Both the position numbers and the translations under genes were made by a program. From contig JADHLS010000299.1 in the NCBI GenBank assembly GCA_016780605.1, positions 1-6,633 of the forward strand: 6,633 nucleotides of DNA. The letters are read 5' to 3'. Positions 1-5,506 of this stretch are shown piece after piece; positions within the stretch are counted from its first letter, which is position 1, and each line of letters opens with the position of its first letter. Origin of the DNA: Reyranella sp. Its GTDB lineage: Bacteria > Pseudomonadota > Alphaproteobacteria > Reyranellales > Reyranellaceae. The notes below the pieces were generated by a model. That model saw nothing but the letters and a program-made list of their open reading frames with translations. It was not told where the DNA came from and did not search any database.

Positions 1-555
1 CCGGAAGAAGTGCCTGAACTTGGACGGCGGGTTGCCTTTCTCGGCGCCGCCCATGCCGATGCCCAGGATGCGGCCGAACCAGGGGCGAACCTGTTCGAGC
101 AGATCAAGCGCGTCCTGTTCCGTCCGGTGACGCTGGGCAGTGACGATCAACCCGCAGCTTATCCCGTCTTCCTTCCTGGCATCCTCCATGGCTTGGAGGG
201 TCCCGTTGAGGACCGGCGCGATGTCGATTCCCTTACTGGTGAAGCTCTGCGGTCCGAGAAACACCTCGGCGCGAATGACGTTCTCGGCGTGCGCCTTGCG
301 CAGATAGTCGCGGGTCAACTCGTAGAAGTCGGCCTCTTCGACGAGAACCTGGCAACCTTCGTAGTAAAGGTCGAGAAACGACTGGAGATCGGAAAACTCA
401 TAGGCATTTCTGAGCTCTTTCGCGGTCTTCCAGCGAAGCGGGCGCTTGTTGCGTTCGCCCAGCCGGATCAGCAGCTCGGGCTCGAGGCTGCCCTCGAGAT
501 GCATGTGCAGCTCGGTCTTGGGCATGCCGCGAATGAACGCTTCCATACGATGCAT
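1..555 (-). CDS. Adenosine/adenine deaminase family protein (partial, C-terminus beyond left edge)
   Basis: This is the N-terminal 185 codons of a metal-dependent purine deaminase of the adenosine deaminase superfamily (TIM-barrel amidohydrolase). Such enzymes hydrolyse the 6-amino group of adenosine or adenine and release ammonia in the cytoplasm. The opening MPKTELHMHLEG holds the first two zinc ligands, H17 and H19. It is followed by LEPELLIRLGERN, an LQSFLDLYY block (about 64-72), RAEVFLGPQSF (about 96-106) and GMGGAEKGNPPSKF (about 167-180), in the order and spacing of the family. The third metal histidine and the catalytic Glu and Asp residues lie beyond the edge. The start at 555 is chosen because GAAAGGA (568-562) sits 6 nt upstream; an in-frame ATG at 546 has no such site. 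It lies 23 bp downstream of the LacI-type gene and is the last visible gene of the operon. The loop that reads DSSE in adenine deaminases and LAGDE in adenosine deaminases is GMGGAE here, so the exact substrate is open. Confidence 0.9.
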   Translation of the reverse strand, partial: MHRMEAFIRGMPKTELHMHLEGSLEPELLIRLGERNKRPLRWKTAKELRNAYEFSDLQSFLDLYYEGCQVLVEEADFYELTRDYLRKAHAENVIRAEVFLGPQSFTSKGIDIAPVLNGTLQAMEDARKEDGISCGLIVTAQRHRTEQDALDLLEQVRPWFGRILGIGMGGAEKGNPPSKFRHFFR

Positions 556-561
556 TGATTG

Positions 562-568
562 TCCTTTC
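562..568 (-). promoter_or_regulatory. Shine-Dalgarno site of the deaminase gene
   Basis: GAAAGGA on the minus strand lies 6 nt (CAATCA) before the ATG at 555. It selects this start over the in-frame ATG nine bases further on. The leader shares AGGACAATC with the leader of the oxygenase gene. Confidence 0.7.
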
Positions 569-578
569 GATCGGGCGG

Positions 579-1640
579 TCAGAGGGTGCGAACGGAGGCG
601 CGTTCGACGAGGTGGAAATTCATGTATTCGAGCCCGGACGGCGGGGCGCCGGCGAGTTGCTCGAGCAGGCGTTCGGCGGCGCGCTCGGCCATCTGGCGGA
701 AGGGCAGATGGACGGTCGTCAGCGGCGGGTCGACGTACTGCGTCATGACCTGGTCGCCGCAGCCGATGAGGGAAATGTCCTTCGGCACCGACAGGCCGCG
801 ACGGCGCAGCTCCATGACGGCGCCGATCGCCAGAATGTCGCCCGTCAAGGCAATGGCCGTGTAGCTCGATTTGCGGTCGAGCAGGCGCTTCACCGCGAGC
901 ACCGAGCTCTCGGCGTCGTAGTCGGGCGTCTCCTCGACATCGTTGTCGCGGGAACGCCCGAAATGATGGGTCATCCGCTCGCGCGCCCCACGCAGGCGGT
1001 CCGCGACCGGGGGCGTGTTGCCGGTCGGCCCGGTCAGGATCGCGATGTCTCGATGACCGCGCGCCACAAGCGTGTCGATGGCCAGAGCCATCGCGTCGGC
1101 ATCGCGCATGGCGACGGCGCTGCGATCGAGGATATCGGCATTGCAGTCCTGAAGGCTGACGGCGACTCCCCGCGAGTGGGTGAGCTGGAACAGGTCTTCC
1201 TTGTGAACGGGGCCGGTCAGGATCATGCCATCGACACCACGCTCCAGCATCACCTTGGTCTGCTCGTACTCGCGGTCCGGATCGCGATAGGAACAGGCGA
1301 CAAGGAGCCCGTAGCCGGCGCCCTGCAGGGTCTGCTCGATCGCCTCGATGCCGGAGGCAAACAGCGGGTTGGCGAGGGTCGGAACGATCAGCCCGACCGT
1401 CAGGGATTTGCGGCTGATCAGGGCGCGCGCCGCGTTGTTCCGTATGTAGGACACGCGGGCGAGCACATCCTCCACGGCCTGCCGCTTGCTCTCGCGGACC
1501 AGCTTCGGATGATTGAGGACGCGAGACACCGTTGCCGGCGACACGCCGGCCATCCTGGCGACGTCGACAAGCGAGATGTCGTTGAGGCTCGGCCGGCTGC
1601 CTGCGTCAGCTTCGGGCGCCGGAGTGCGCGGCTTGGTCAT
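579..1640 (-). CDS. LacI-family transcriptional repressor
   Basis: This 353-residue regulator has standard LacI/GalR architecture. Residues about 24-43 (SLVDVARMAGVSPATVSRVL) form the N-terminal helix-turn-helix, and about 66-77 (IRNNAARALISR) the hinge helix that inserts at a central CpG of the operator. The periplasmic-binding-like effector domain starts at TVGLIVPTLANPLF (81-94) and ends with DISLIGCGD (288-296) and DPPLTTVHLP (304-313). A non-conserved tail of about 20 residues precedes the HTH. The open frame extends upstream to 1766, but that part overlaps the oxygenase gene and is not LacI-like. MTKPRT at 1640 gives the usual family length. This start lies 14 bases after the oxygenase stop, with no strong Shine-Dalgarno, so translation is probably coupled. 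The gene sits inside the operon it most likely controls: two CpG-centred palindromes lie in the operon promoter. The effector is unknown but is expected to be the transported substrate or a product. Confidence 0.95.
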   Translation of the reverse strand: MTKPRTPAPEADAGSRPSLNDISLVDVARMAGVSPATVSRVLNHPKLVRESKRQAVEDVLARVSYIRNNAARALISRKSLTVGLIVPTLANPLFASGIEAIEQTLQGAGYGLLVACSYRDPDREYEQTKVMLERGVDGMILTGPVHKEDLFQLTHSRGVAVSLQDCNADILDRSAVAMRDADAMALAIDTLVARGHRDIAILTGPTGNTPPVADRLRGARERMTHHFGRSRDNDVEETPDYDAESSVLAVKRLLDRKSSYTAIALTGDILAIGAVMELRRRGLSVPKDISLIGCGDQVMTQYVDPPLTTVHLPFRQMAERAAERLLEQLAGAPPSGLEYMNFHLVERASVRTL

Positions 1641-1654
1641 TCTGGAAGGCCCGG

Positions 1655-2638
1655 TCAGGCAACTCGGCTGTTGGGATCGAACTGCTGCACCGCCTTGAAT
1701 CGGCTGACGATGTAGTCGCCGAACTTGATCGGCTCGTGCTTGGGCGGCGAGTCGGCACTGCAGCACGTCGGCAGGCAGACGACGGGGGCTTCGTAATCGA
1801 GGTTGAAGAACACCGGGATGGAGTAGCGTTCCCGGCCGGTGCGATTCGTCACCCGATGAAAATTCGAGACGTAAACGTCATTGGTCCAGCGCTGGAAGAG
1901 GTCGCCGATATTCACCACGAACGTTCCGTCGATATATGGCGCCGCGATCCATTCGCCATCCCGCTTGCGCAGCTCGAGGCCGCCGATCGGATCCTGCGCG
2001 AGTATCGTGATCATGCCGAAATCGGTGTGGGGCGCGGCACCGTGGGCGTCCGCCGAGGTGTCCGGCCTCTGGGGTGGATAGTGGAACAGACGCATCTGCA
2101 GCATGGGCTTGCGCGTGTACTGGACGAAAAACCCATCCGGCAGCCCGAGCGCCCGGGCGATCAGGCGCAGCAGGTCGAGCCCCAGGGACTTCACCTGCTC
2201 GAAGTAGGTCTCGGCCGCTTCGCGAAGCCACGGCATCTCGGCCGGCCACTGGTTCGGCGCGTGCAGCGGCAGGCCGGAAAGGACGGCCGGATCGTCGGCG
2301 GGTAGATCGACGCCGACCTCATAGCTCTCCTTCAGGTCGGCGGCGTACCCTGGCTGGCGCGTGACGCCTTGAGCCATGAAGCCGCGGCGGTAGAACGGGT
2401 GCATGGCGTGGCCGCGCCTGATCTCCTCCGGCGTGGCGAAGTAACGTCGCGTGGCGCCAAAGACCGCGTTCAGGGCTGTCTCGCTGACGCCGTGATTGGC
2501 GACGTAGAAGAAGCCTGTCTCCCGGCAGGCACGGTCGAGCTCGGCCGCAAGCGAATCGATCTGGCCGCCCGTGCGCAACGGCGACAGGTCGAGGACCGGC
2601 ACTTCATCGTGGCTGGCGACGCGGACGTTTTGAGTCAT
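1655..2638 (-). CDS. 2-oxoglutarate/Fe(II)-dependent oxygenase, isopenicillin N synthase family
   Basis: This 327-residue cytoplasmic non-haem iron oxygenase is full length for the IPNS-like family. The N-terminal DIOX_N-type region begins at VPVLDLSPL (13-21) and includes GFFYVANHGV (42-51). The catalytic double-stranded beta-helix carries the Fe(II) triad H204 and D206 (APHTDFGMITIL) and H261 (VSNFHRV). R271 and S273 (RYSIPVFF) form the RxS motif that holds the 2-oxoglutarate carboxylate, so 2-oxoglutarate-driven hydroxylation is likelier than ring closure as in true IPNS. The tail CLPTCCSADSPPKHEPI (288-304) followed by FGDYI is typical of bacterial members, many of which carry the generic name ethylene-forming-enzyme-like. 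The start at 2638 has an excellent GGGAGGA site 6 nt upstream. It follows the permease by 30 bp, which suggests it acts on the transported compound. The substrate cannot be deduced. Relatives include thymine and other nucleobase hydroxylases, which would suit the deaminase downstream, but that link is inferred. Confidence 0.93.
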   Translation of the reverse strand: MTQNVRVASHDEVPVLDLSPLRTGGQIDSLAAELDRACRETGFFYVANHGVSETALNAVFGATRRYFATPEEIRRGHAMHPFYRRGFMAQGVTRQPGYAADLKESYEVGVDLPADDPAVLSGLPLHAPNQWPAEMPWLREAAETYFEQVKSLGLDLLRLIARALGLPDGFFVQYTRKPMLQMRLFHYPPQRPDTSADAHGAAPHTDFGMITILAQDPIGGLELRKRDGEWIAAPYIDGTFVVNIGDLFQRWTNDVYVSNFHRVTNRTGRERYSIPVFFNLDYEAPVVCLPTCCSADSPPKHEPIKFGDYIVSRFKAVQQFDPNSRVA

Positions 2639-2644
2639 GGATTG

Positions 2645-2651
2645 TCCTCCC
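2645..2651 (-). promoter_or_regulatory. Shine-Dalgarno site of the oxygenase gene
   Basis: GGGAGGA on the minus strand lies 6 nt (CAATCC) before the ATG at 2638. It is the strongest ribosome-binding site in the operon and fixes the oxygenase start. Confidence 0.75.
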
Positions 2652-2668
2652 GTGTTGACGAGTTCTAG

Positions 2669-3496
2669 CTAGAGGCCGGTCAGGTGTATCTGGTTGCTGT
2701 TCGCCCAGAACAGCACCCGCTGTTGGATGGTCGTCATCAGAAGGTGCAGCCCGACGCCGATCATCGAAAGAACCAGCAGAATCGCAAAGACTCCCGCCAT
2801 GTCGAAGTTGAAGTTCTTCTGCAGGATCAGGAAGCCGAGGCCCTCCTTTGCGCCAACGAATTCGCCGACGATGGCGCCGATCACCGACAGCACGATCGCC
2901 ACGTCGAGACCGACGAAAATGAAGGGTAGGGCCTGGGGCAGTCGCGACATCCGAAAGATCTGCCACTCGGTCGCGGTGTGCGCGCGCAGCATGTCTATCT
3001 GCTCCGTCGGCGCCGAGCGCAGACCGACGATCGTGTTGGCGAGCAAGGGGAAGAATGCGATTGCCGCCGTGATGATCACCTTTGAAGACAGGCCGTAGCC
3101 GAACCATATGACGATGATCGGCGCGATGGCGACTTTCGGCACCGTCTGGAAGGCGACGACGTAGGGATAGAGCAGGCGCTCCAGGAACAGCGATTGGCCA
3201 ATGAGGATTCCCAACGCGATGCCGAGGCCCGCGCCCGCGAGGAAGCCGCAGATGATCTCCGTGAACGTGACGGCGATGTGAGGCAGGTAGCTTCCCGTGC
3301 CCAGCCCTTCGCCCAATGCCTGGAAAACGGCGATCGGCGTGGGCAGGACGATGGCGGGAATATCGAGCATCCGGACGGCCGCTTCCCATGCGACCAGAAT
3401 GACGAGAAGCAGGAGAACGGAAAGCCAGCCGACCCGGGCCCTGGCGCGATCCAGCAGACCGGGTCGCCTTGTGGATGCAGCAGAAAGGACGCTCAT
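2669..3496 (-). CDS. ABC transporter inner-membrane permease (SsuC/TauC-like)
   Basis: This 275-residue integral membrane protein is of the BPD_transp_1 class, used by nitrate/taurine/sulfonate- and pyrimidine-type importers. Six hydrophobic stretches are visible, at about 24-41, 76-101, 110-131, 139-157, 191-215 and 233-255. The cytoplasmic EAA-type coupling loop lies at about 165-190 (DMLRAHTATEWQIFRMSRLP) and ends in the usual LP followed by ALPFIFVGL. The motifs VLPTPIAVF (50-58), VAFQTVPKVAIAP (114-126) and EFVGAKEGLGFLI (212-224) are characteristic of SsuC/TauC/ThiX-type permeases. The frame stays open far upstream into the ATPase region, but the start is at 3496, where TGATG overlaps the ATPase stop by one base. 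The length is normal and no key region is missing. A homodimer is expected to pair with the adjacent ATPase. The substrate is unknown, and the cognate binding protein looks damaged. Confidence 0.95.
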   Translation of the reverse strand: MSVLSAASTRRPGLLDRARARVGWLSVLLLLVILVAWEAAVRMLDIPAIVLPTPIAVFQALGEGLGTGSYLPHIAVTFTEIICGFLAGAGLGIALGILIGQSLFLERLLYPYVVAFQTVPKVAIAPIIVIWFGYGLSSKVIITAAIAFFPLLANTIVGLRSAPTEQIDMLRAHTATEWQIFRMSRLPQALPFIFVGLDVAIVLSVIGAIVGEFVGAKEGLGFLILQKNFNFDMAGVFAILLVLSMIGVGLHLLMTTIQQRVLFWANSNQIHLTGL

Positions 3497-4314
3497 CACC
3501 CGCTCCCTACGCTGCCAAAATGTCTGCGGATCGACGCTACGTATCGCCCGAAGTCCGGCGTATTGACCATCGCGAGCGTGCGCGGGCGTGGCAGATGCAC
3601 GTCGACCACCTCGGCAACGCGGCCCGGCCGCGGCGTCATCACGACGACACGGTCGGCCAGGAAGACGGCCTCGGGAATGCTGTGGGTCACCAGGATGGTG
3701 GTGATGTTCTGCTCGCGCCAGATGCGCAGCAACTCGACGTTCATCGTCTCGCGCGTCATGGCATCGAGCGCGCCGAATGGCTCGTCCATGAGGAGCACGG
3801 AGGGTTGGTGAACCAGGGCGCGGCAGATGCCGACGCGCTGCTTCATGCCTCCGGAGAGCTCTCCGGGATAGCGATCTTCGAAGTCCGCCAGGCCGACCAG
3901 CGCCAGCAGCTCGCGGGCGCGCCTGCGGGCGGCGCCGAGATCGAGGCGCTGCACTTCCGAAGGAACCATCACGTTGTCGAGGACGGTCCGCCACGGCAGC
4001 AGCACCGGCGACTGGAAGACGACTCCGACCTGGCGACTGGGGCCGTCTATCTCGGTCTGTCCCATTCGAACGCTGCCCGAGGAACGCGACAGGATGCCGG
4101 CCAGGATGCGCAGGAGTGTGCTCTTGCCGCATCCACTCGGTCCCACGATCGTGACGAAGGACCCGTCTTCGATCGCGAGGTTGATGTCGCTCAGCGCATG
4201 GACGTCGGCGCGATCGCGCGAGCGATAACGCTTCTCGAGGCCCGAGATGGTGACGAGCGTTTTCTTTTCTCGCGCGATGGGCGCGACGACAGCGGCACGC
4301 TGGATCGCCCGCAT
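3496..4314 (-). CDS. ABC transporter ATP-binding protein (SsuB/TauB-like)
   Basis: This 272-residue ATPase energises the importer. All nucleotide-binding motifs are intact: Walker A GPSGCGKST (58-66), Q-loop Q101 (VVFQSPVLLPW), signature LSGGMKQR (153-160), Walker B VLLMDE (173-178), D-loop GALD (181-184) and switch H211 (LVTHSIPEA). The VFQSPVLLPWRTVLDNV and THSIPEAVFLADRVVVM stretches are typical of the nitrate/sulfonate/taurine/pyrimidine group. An N-terminal extension of about 20 residues precedes the first strand. The start at 4314 overlaps the stop of the binding-protein gene in TGATG, and its own stop overlaps the permease start in the same way, so the three transporter genes are translationally coupled. 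No ribosome-binding site of its own is evident, which agrees with coupling. Confidence 0.95.
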   Translation of the reverse strand: MRAIQRAAVVAPIAREKKTLVTISGLEKRYRSRDRADVHALSDINLAIEDGSFVTIVGPSGCGKSTLLRILAGILSRSSGSVRMGQTEIDGPSRQVGVVFQSPVLLPWRTVLDNVMVPSEVQRLDLGAARRRARELLALVGLADFEDRYPGELSGGMKQRVGICRALVHQPSVLLMDEPFGALDAMTRETMNVELLRIWREQNITTILVTHSIPEAVFLADRVVVMTPRPGRVAEVVDVHLPRPRTLAMVNTPDFGRYVASIRRHFGSVGSG

Positions 4315-4730
4315 CAGTTCGTCTCACACTTTCTGGCGGCTTCGCGGACCTTGGCGATGTCGAACTCATTCACACGGTCGTAGAAGCCTGGAAAGTTCGC
4401 CAGAAACGTGTTGGCCGGCAGGCTGCCTTTGATGAGGTCGGCCTCCTGAAGGAAGCTCTGCAGGCGCGCGAAGTTGTCGGCCTCGGCATAGCCCCACTGC
4501 TTGCCGCCATTGAGCTTGAAGCCGTCCTGCAACGTCATCAGCTGCTGGCTGATTGAGTTCAAATCCCAGCGCAACGCGGTCGCTTCGTCGACACCCTTGA
4601 CCATGGGATAGGCCACCGTGAGCACCGAAGTGCCAACGCTGATCGTGGCCTTCTTCAGCGGTTGAGCCTGCGCCGCAGAGAAACCGAGCAAGGTTGCAGC
4701 AAGGGCAATTGCGATCAGACGACGTTGCAT
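4314..4730 (-). pseudogene. NMT1/THI5-like ABC substrate-binding protein with a large internal in-frame deletion
   Basis: The open frame encodes 138 residues. Residues 1-22 form a clear signal peptide (MQRRLIAIALAATLLGFSAA, then QA), with likely cleavage at AQA/Q. The mature start QPLKKATISVGTSVLTVAYPM (23-43) is the first strand of NMT1/THI5-type binding proteins. From about residue 46 the sequence instead matches the extreme C-terminus of the same family: GVDEATALRWD (46-56), FKLNGGKQWG (71-80), LPANTFLANFPGFYDRVNEF (104-123) and a final ARKCE. Full-length relatives have about 320-340 residues, so roughly 200 residues, including most of both ligand-binding lobes, appear to be absent. The frame is kept and the TGATG junction with the ATPase gene is intact. 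The start at 4730 has GGGGAT 4 nt upstream; the upstream ATG at 4841 would bury the signal peptide and overlap the operators. It is very unlikely to bind ligand in the normal way. A functional minimal protein or an assembly collapse are alternatives. The family comparison is from memory, not an alignment. Confidence 0.8.
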
Positions 4731-4762
4731 TGTGATCCCCAGTTTCACCGCATAAGCACGGT

Positions 4763-4778
4763 CTGAAAACGCTTTCAG
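4763..4778. promoter_or_regulatory. LacI-type operator O1 (CTGAAAACGCTTTCAG)
   Basis: This 16-bp palindrome, centred on CpG at 4770/4771, has one mismatched pair. The symmetry extends to 20 bp (4761-4780, GTC...GAC). It lies immediately downstream of the predicted -10 of the operon, around +2 to +17 of the likely transcript, where bound repressor would block initiation. Its CpG centre and A/T-rich half-sites are typical of LacI-family operators. The presumed binder is the LacI-family protein encoded at 579-1640. Confidence 0.75.
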
Positions 4779-4785
4779 ACGGCGT

Positions 4786-4813
4786 ACTATAGGTCTGAAA
4801 ACGTTTTCAGCAA
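4786..4813 (-). promoter_or_regulatory. Predicted sigma-70-type promoter of the ABC/oxygenase/deaminase operon
   Basis: On the minus strand TTGCTG (4813-4808) and TATAGT (4791-4786) are separated by 16 bp. The -10 matches TATAAT at 5 of 6 positions; the -35 is weak. The predicted start is near 4779, giving a leader of about 49 nt before the ATG at 4730. Operator O2 fills the spacer and touches the -35 element, and O1 covers the start region, so the placement fits a repressed promoter. Confidence 0.55.
4795..4810. promoter_or_regulatory. LacI-type operator O2 (CTGAAAACGTTTTCAG)
   Basis: This is a perfect 16-bp palindrome with a central CpG at 4802/4803. It shares the whole left half-site with O1 and differs from it at one base. 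The O1 and O2 centres are 32 bp apart, close to three helical turns, so both sites face the same side of the DNA. It sits between the predicted -35 and -10 elements of the operon promoter. Confidence 0.8.
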
Positions 4814-4848
4814 GCCCTATGCCAAATCGGCCTTGAGCCAATTGTGGG

Positions 4849-5397
4849 CTATTCGAACGATCCGTCCATCTCGGGATTGGCTTCGAAGTCGAGCAGCAGG
4901 CGCGCGCAGAGCTTGATCATCAACTTGCGCTCCTGGCGCGTGAGCGAGGTCTGGTTTTTCGCCAGGATCGAATCGTCCGCCAGGCTCTCGAGCGCCTGGT
5001 CCGCCACCTGCTTGCCCTTGGCCGTGAGGTGGATGAGGAAGCCGCCCTTGTCGGCGGGGTCGGGGCGACGCTTGACCAGGCCGGCGGCCGCCAGGTGGTC
5101 GACCTTCTTTGTGATCGCTCCCGACGTGATCAGCAGCGCCCGGAAGAGATCGGTCGGGCGCAGCGCATAGTCGCCGCCGGACCGGCGCAGGGCGAACAGC
5201 AGGCGGATCTCCGACGCGCTCAAGCCGAACAGCCGCTGCCATTTGCGGTCGCCCACGCGATCGACGATGCGGCCGATGCGGATCAGGTAGATCGGCAGCA
5301 GGTAGTCGAGCGGATCGAGGTCCGGCCGTTCGCGCGCCCAGCTGGCAGCGATGTCCTGCGCCGGACTGCCGGTGATGGTCTTGCTCGTTCTCGCCAT
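4849..5397 (-). CDS. MarR-family transcriptional regulator
   Basis: This 182-residue protein is a winged helix-turn-helix regulator of the MarR type, slightly longer than the usual 140-170. Helices around 30-56 (DYLLPIYLIRIGRIVDRV) form part of the dimer interface. The DNA-binding domain spans about 58-127: LSASEIRLLFALRRSG (59-74), recognition helix around TSGAITKKVDHLAAAGLVKR (91-110), wing PDPADKGGFLIHLTAKG (112-128). The C-terminal dimerisation helices are at about 129-172. The conserved wing DRR appears here as DKG. The frame is open upstream to 5775, but that part lies opposite the Rieske gene; the MarR-like sequence begins at 5397. No Shine-Dalgarno is seen. A promoter -10 (TATAGT, 5412-5407) ends only nine bases before the ATG, suggesting a nearly leaderless transcript. 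Divergence from an aromatic oxygenase gene, with paired palindromes between them, suggests it controls that gene and itself. The ligand is probably an aromatic acid or its CoA ester, which is inference. Confidence 0.9.
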   Translation of the reverse strand: MARTSKTITGSPAQDIAASWARERPDLDPLDYLLPIYLIRIGRIVDRVGDRKWQRLFGLSASEIRLLFALRRSGGDYALRPTDLFRALLITSGAITKKVDHLAAAGLVKRRPDPADKGGFLIHLTAKGKQVADQALESLADDSILAKNQTSLTRQERKLMIKLCARLLLDFEANPEMDGSFE

Positions 5398-5406
5398 GGC
5401 GGTCGC

Positions 5407-5434
5407 ACTATACGCAGCACAAAGTGATTGACAA
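5407..5434 (-). promoter_or_regulatory. Predicted promoter of the MarR-family gene
   Basis: TTGTCA (5434-5429, 5 of 6 to consensus) and TATAGT (5412-5407, 5 of 6) are separated by 16 bp on the minus strand. The predicted start falls around 5400, two to three bases before the ATG at 5397. The -35 overlaps the outer edge of the large palindrome, so a regulator bound there would compete with RNA polymerase. Confidence 0.6.
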
Positions 5435-5457
5435 TACGTCTTACTGAGAAGACGAAT
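5428..5457 (+). promoter_or_regulatory. Possible promoter of the Rieske oxygenase gene
   Basis: A perfect TTGACA (5428-5433) is followed 18 bp later by a poor -10, ACGAAT (5452-5457). The start would then be near 5464, placing the second operator-like unit in the leader. The -35 overlaps the minus-strand -35 of the MarR gene base for base except for a one-base shift. The -10 is weak enough that another start site or an activated promoter is quite possible. Confidence 0.35.
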
Positions 5458-5488
5458 GGACCATTCGTCTTCCCAGTAAGACGTATTG
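5432..5488. repeat. 57-bp near-perfect palindrome in the divergent promoter region
   Basis: Two 28-bp arms (5432-5459 and 5461-5488) are reverse complements with a single mismatch (5447 against 5473), around one central base at 5460. Each arm contains its own 18-bp palindromic unit, CGTCTT-N6-AAGACG, at 5437-5454 and 5466-5483, with centres 29 bp apart. The arrangement looks like two operator sites placed in opposite orientation, as expected for MarR dimers. There is no T-run, and it lies between divergent starts, so it is not a terminator. Confidence 0.85.
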
Positions 5489-5506
5489 CGCAAGGGAGCA
5501 ACTGCC

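Noticed and set aside
10..558. Plus-strand open frame of 182 codons at the left edge
   Set aside because: It is antisense to the deaminase, whose partial frame shows the zinc-binding HxH and family blocks.
555..1715. Long plus-strand open frame of 386 codons
   Set aside because: It is antisense to the LacI-family gene, whose product has all family domains. The plus-strand translation has no recognisable motifs and reflects high-GC frame openness.
1641..1766. 42-residue N-terminal extension of the LacI-family frame
   Set aside because: It overlaps the 3' end of the oxygenase gene and adds nothing LacI-like before the helix-turn-helix.
3497..4369. N-terminal extension of the permease frame that would give a 566-residue protein
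   Set aside because: The extension is an Arg/Pro/Ala-rich shadow of the ATPase gene. The permease begins at the TGATG overlap at 3496.
3469..4383. Plus-strand open frame of 304 codons
   Set aside because: It is antisense to the ATPase gene, which has intact Walker, signature and H-loop motifs.
4731..4841. Upstream start for the binding-protein frame at 4841
   Set aside because: It would run across both operators and the predicted promoter, and place 37 residues before an obvious signal peptide.
5432..5488. Palindrome as an intrinsic terminator or small mobile element
   Set aside because: There is no T-run and no target-site duplication is evident. Its position between divergent starts, with nested operator-like units, fits a regulator site better.
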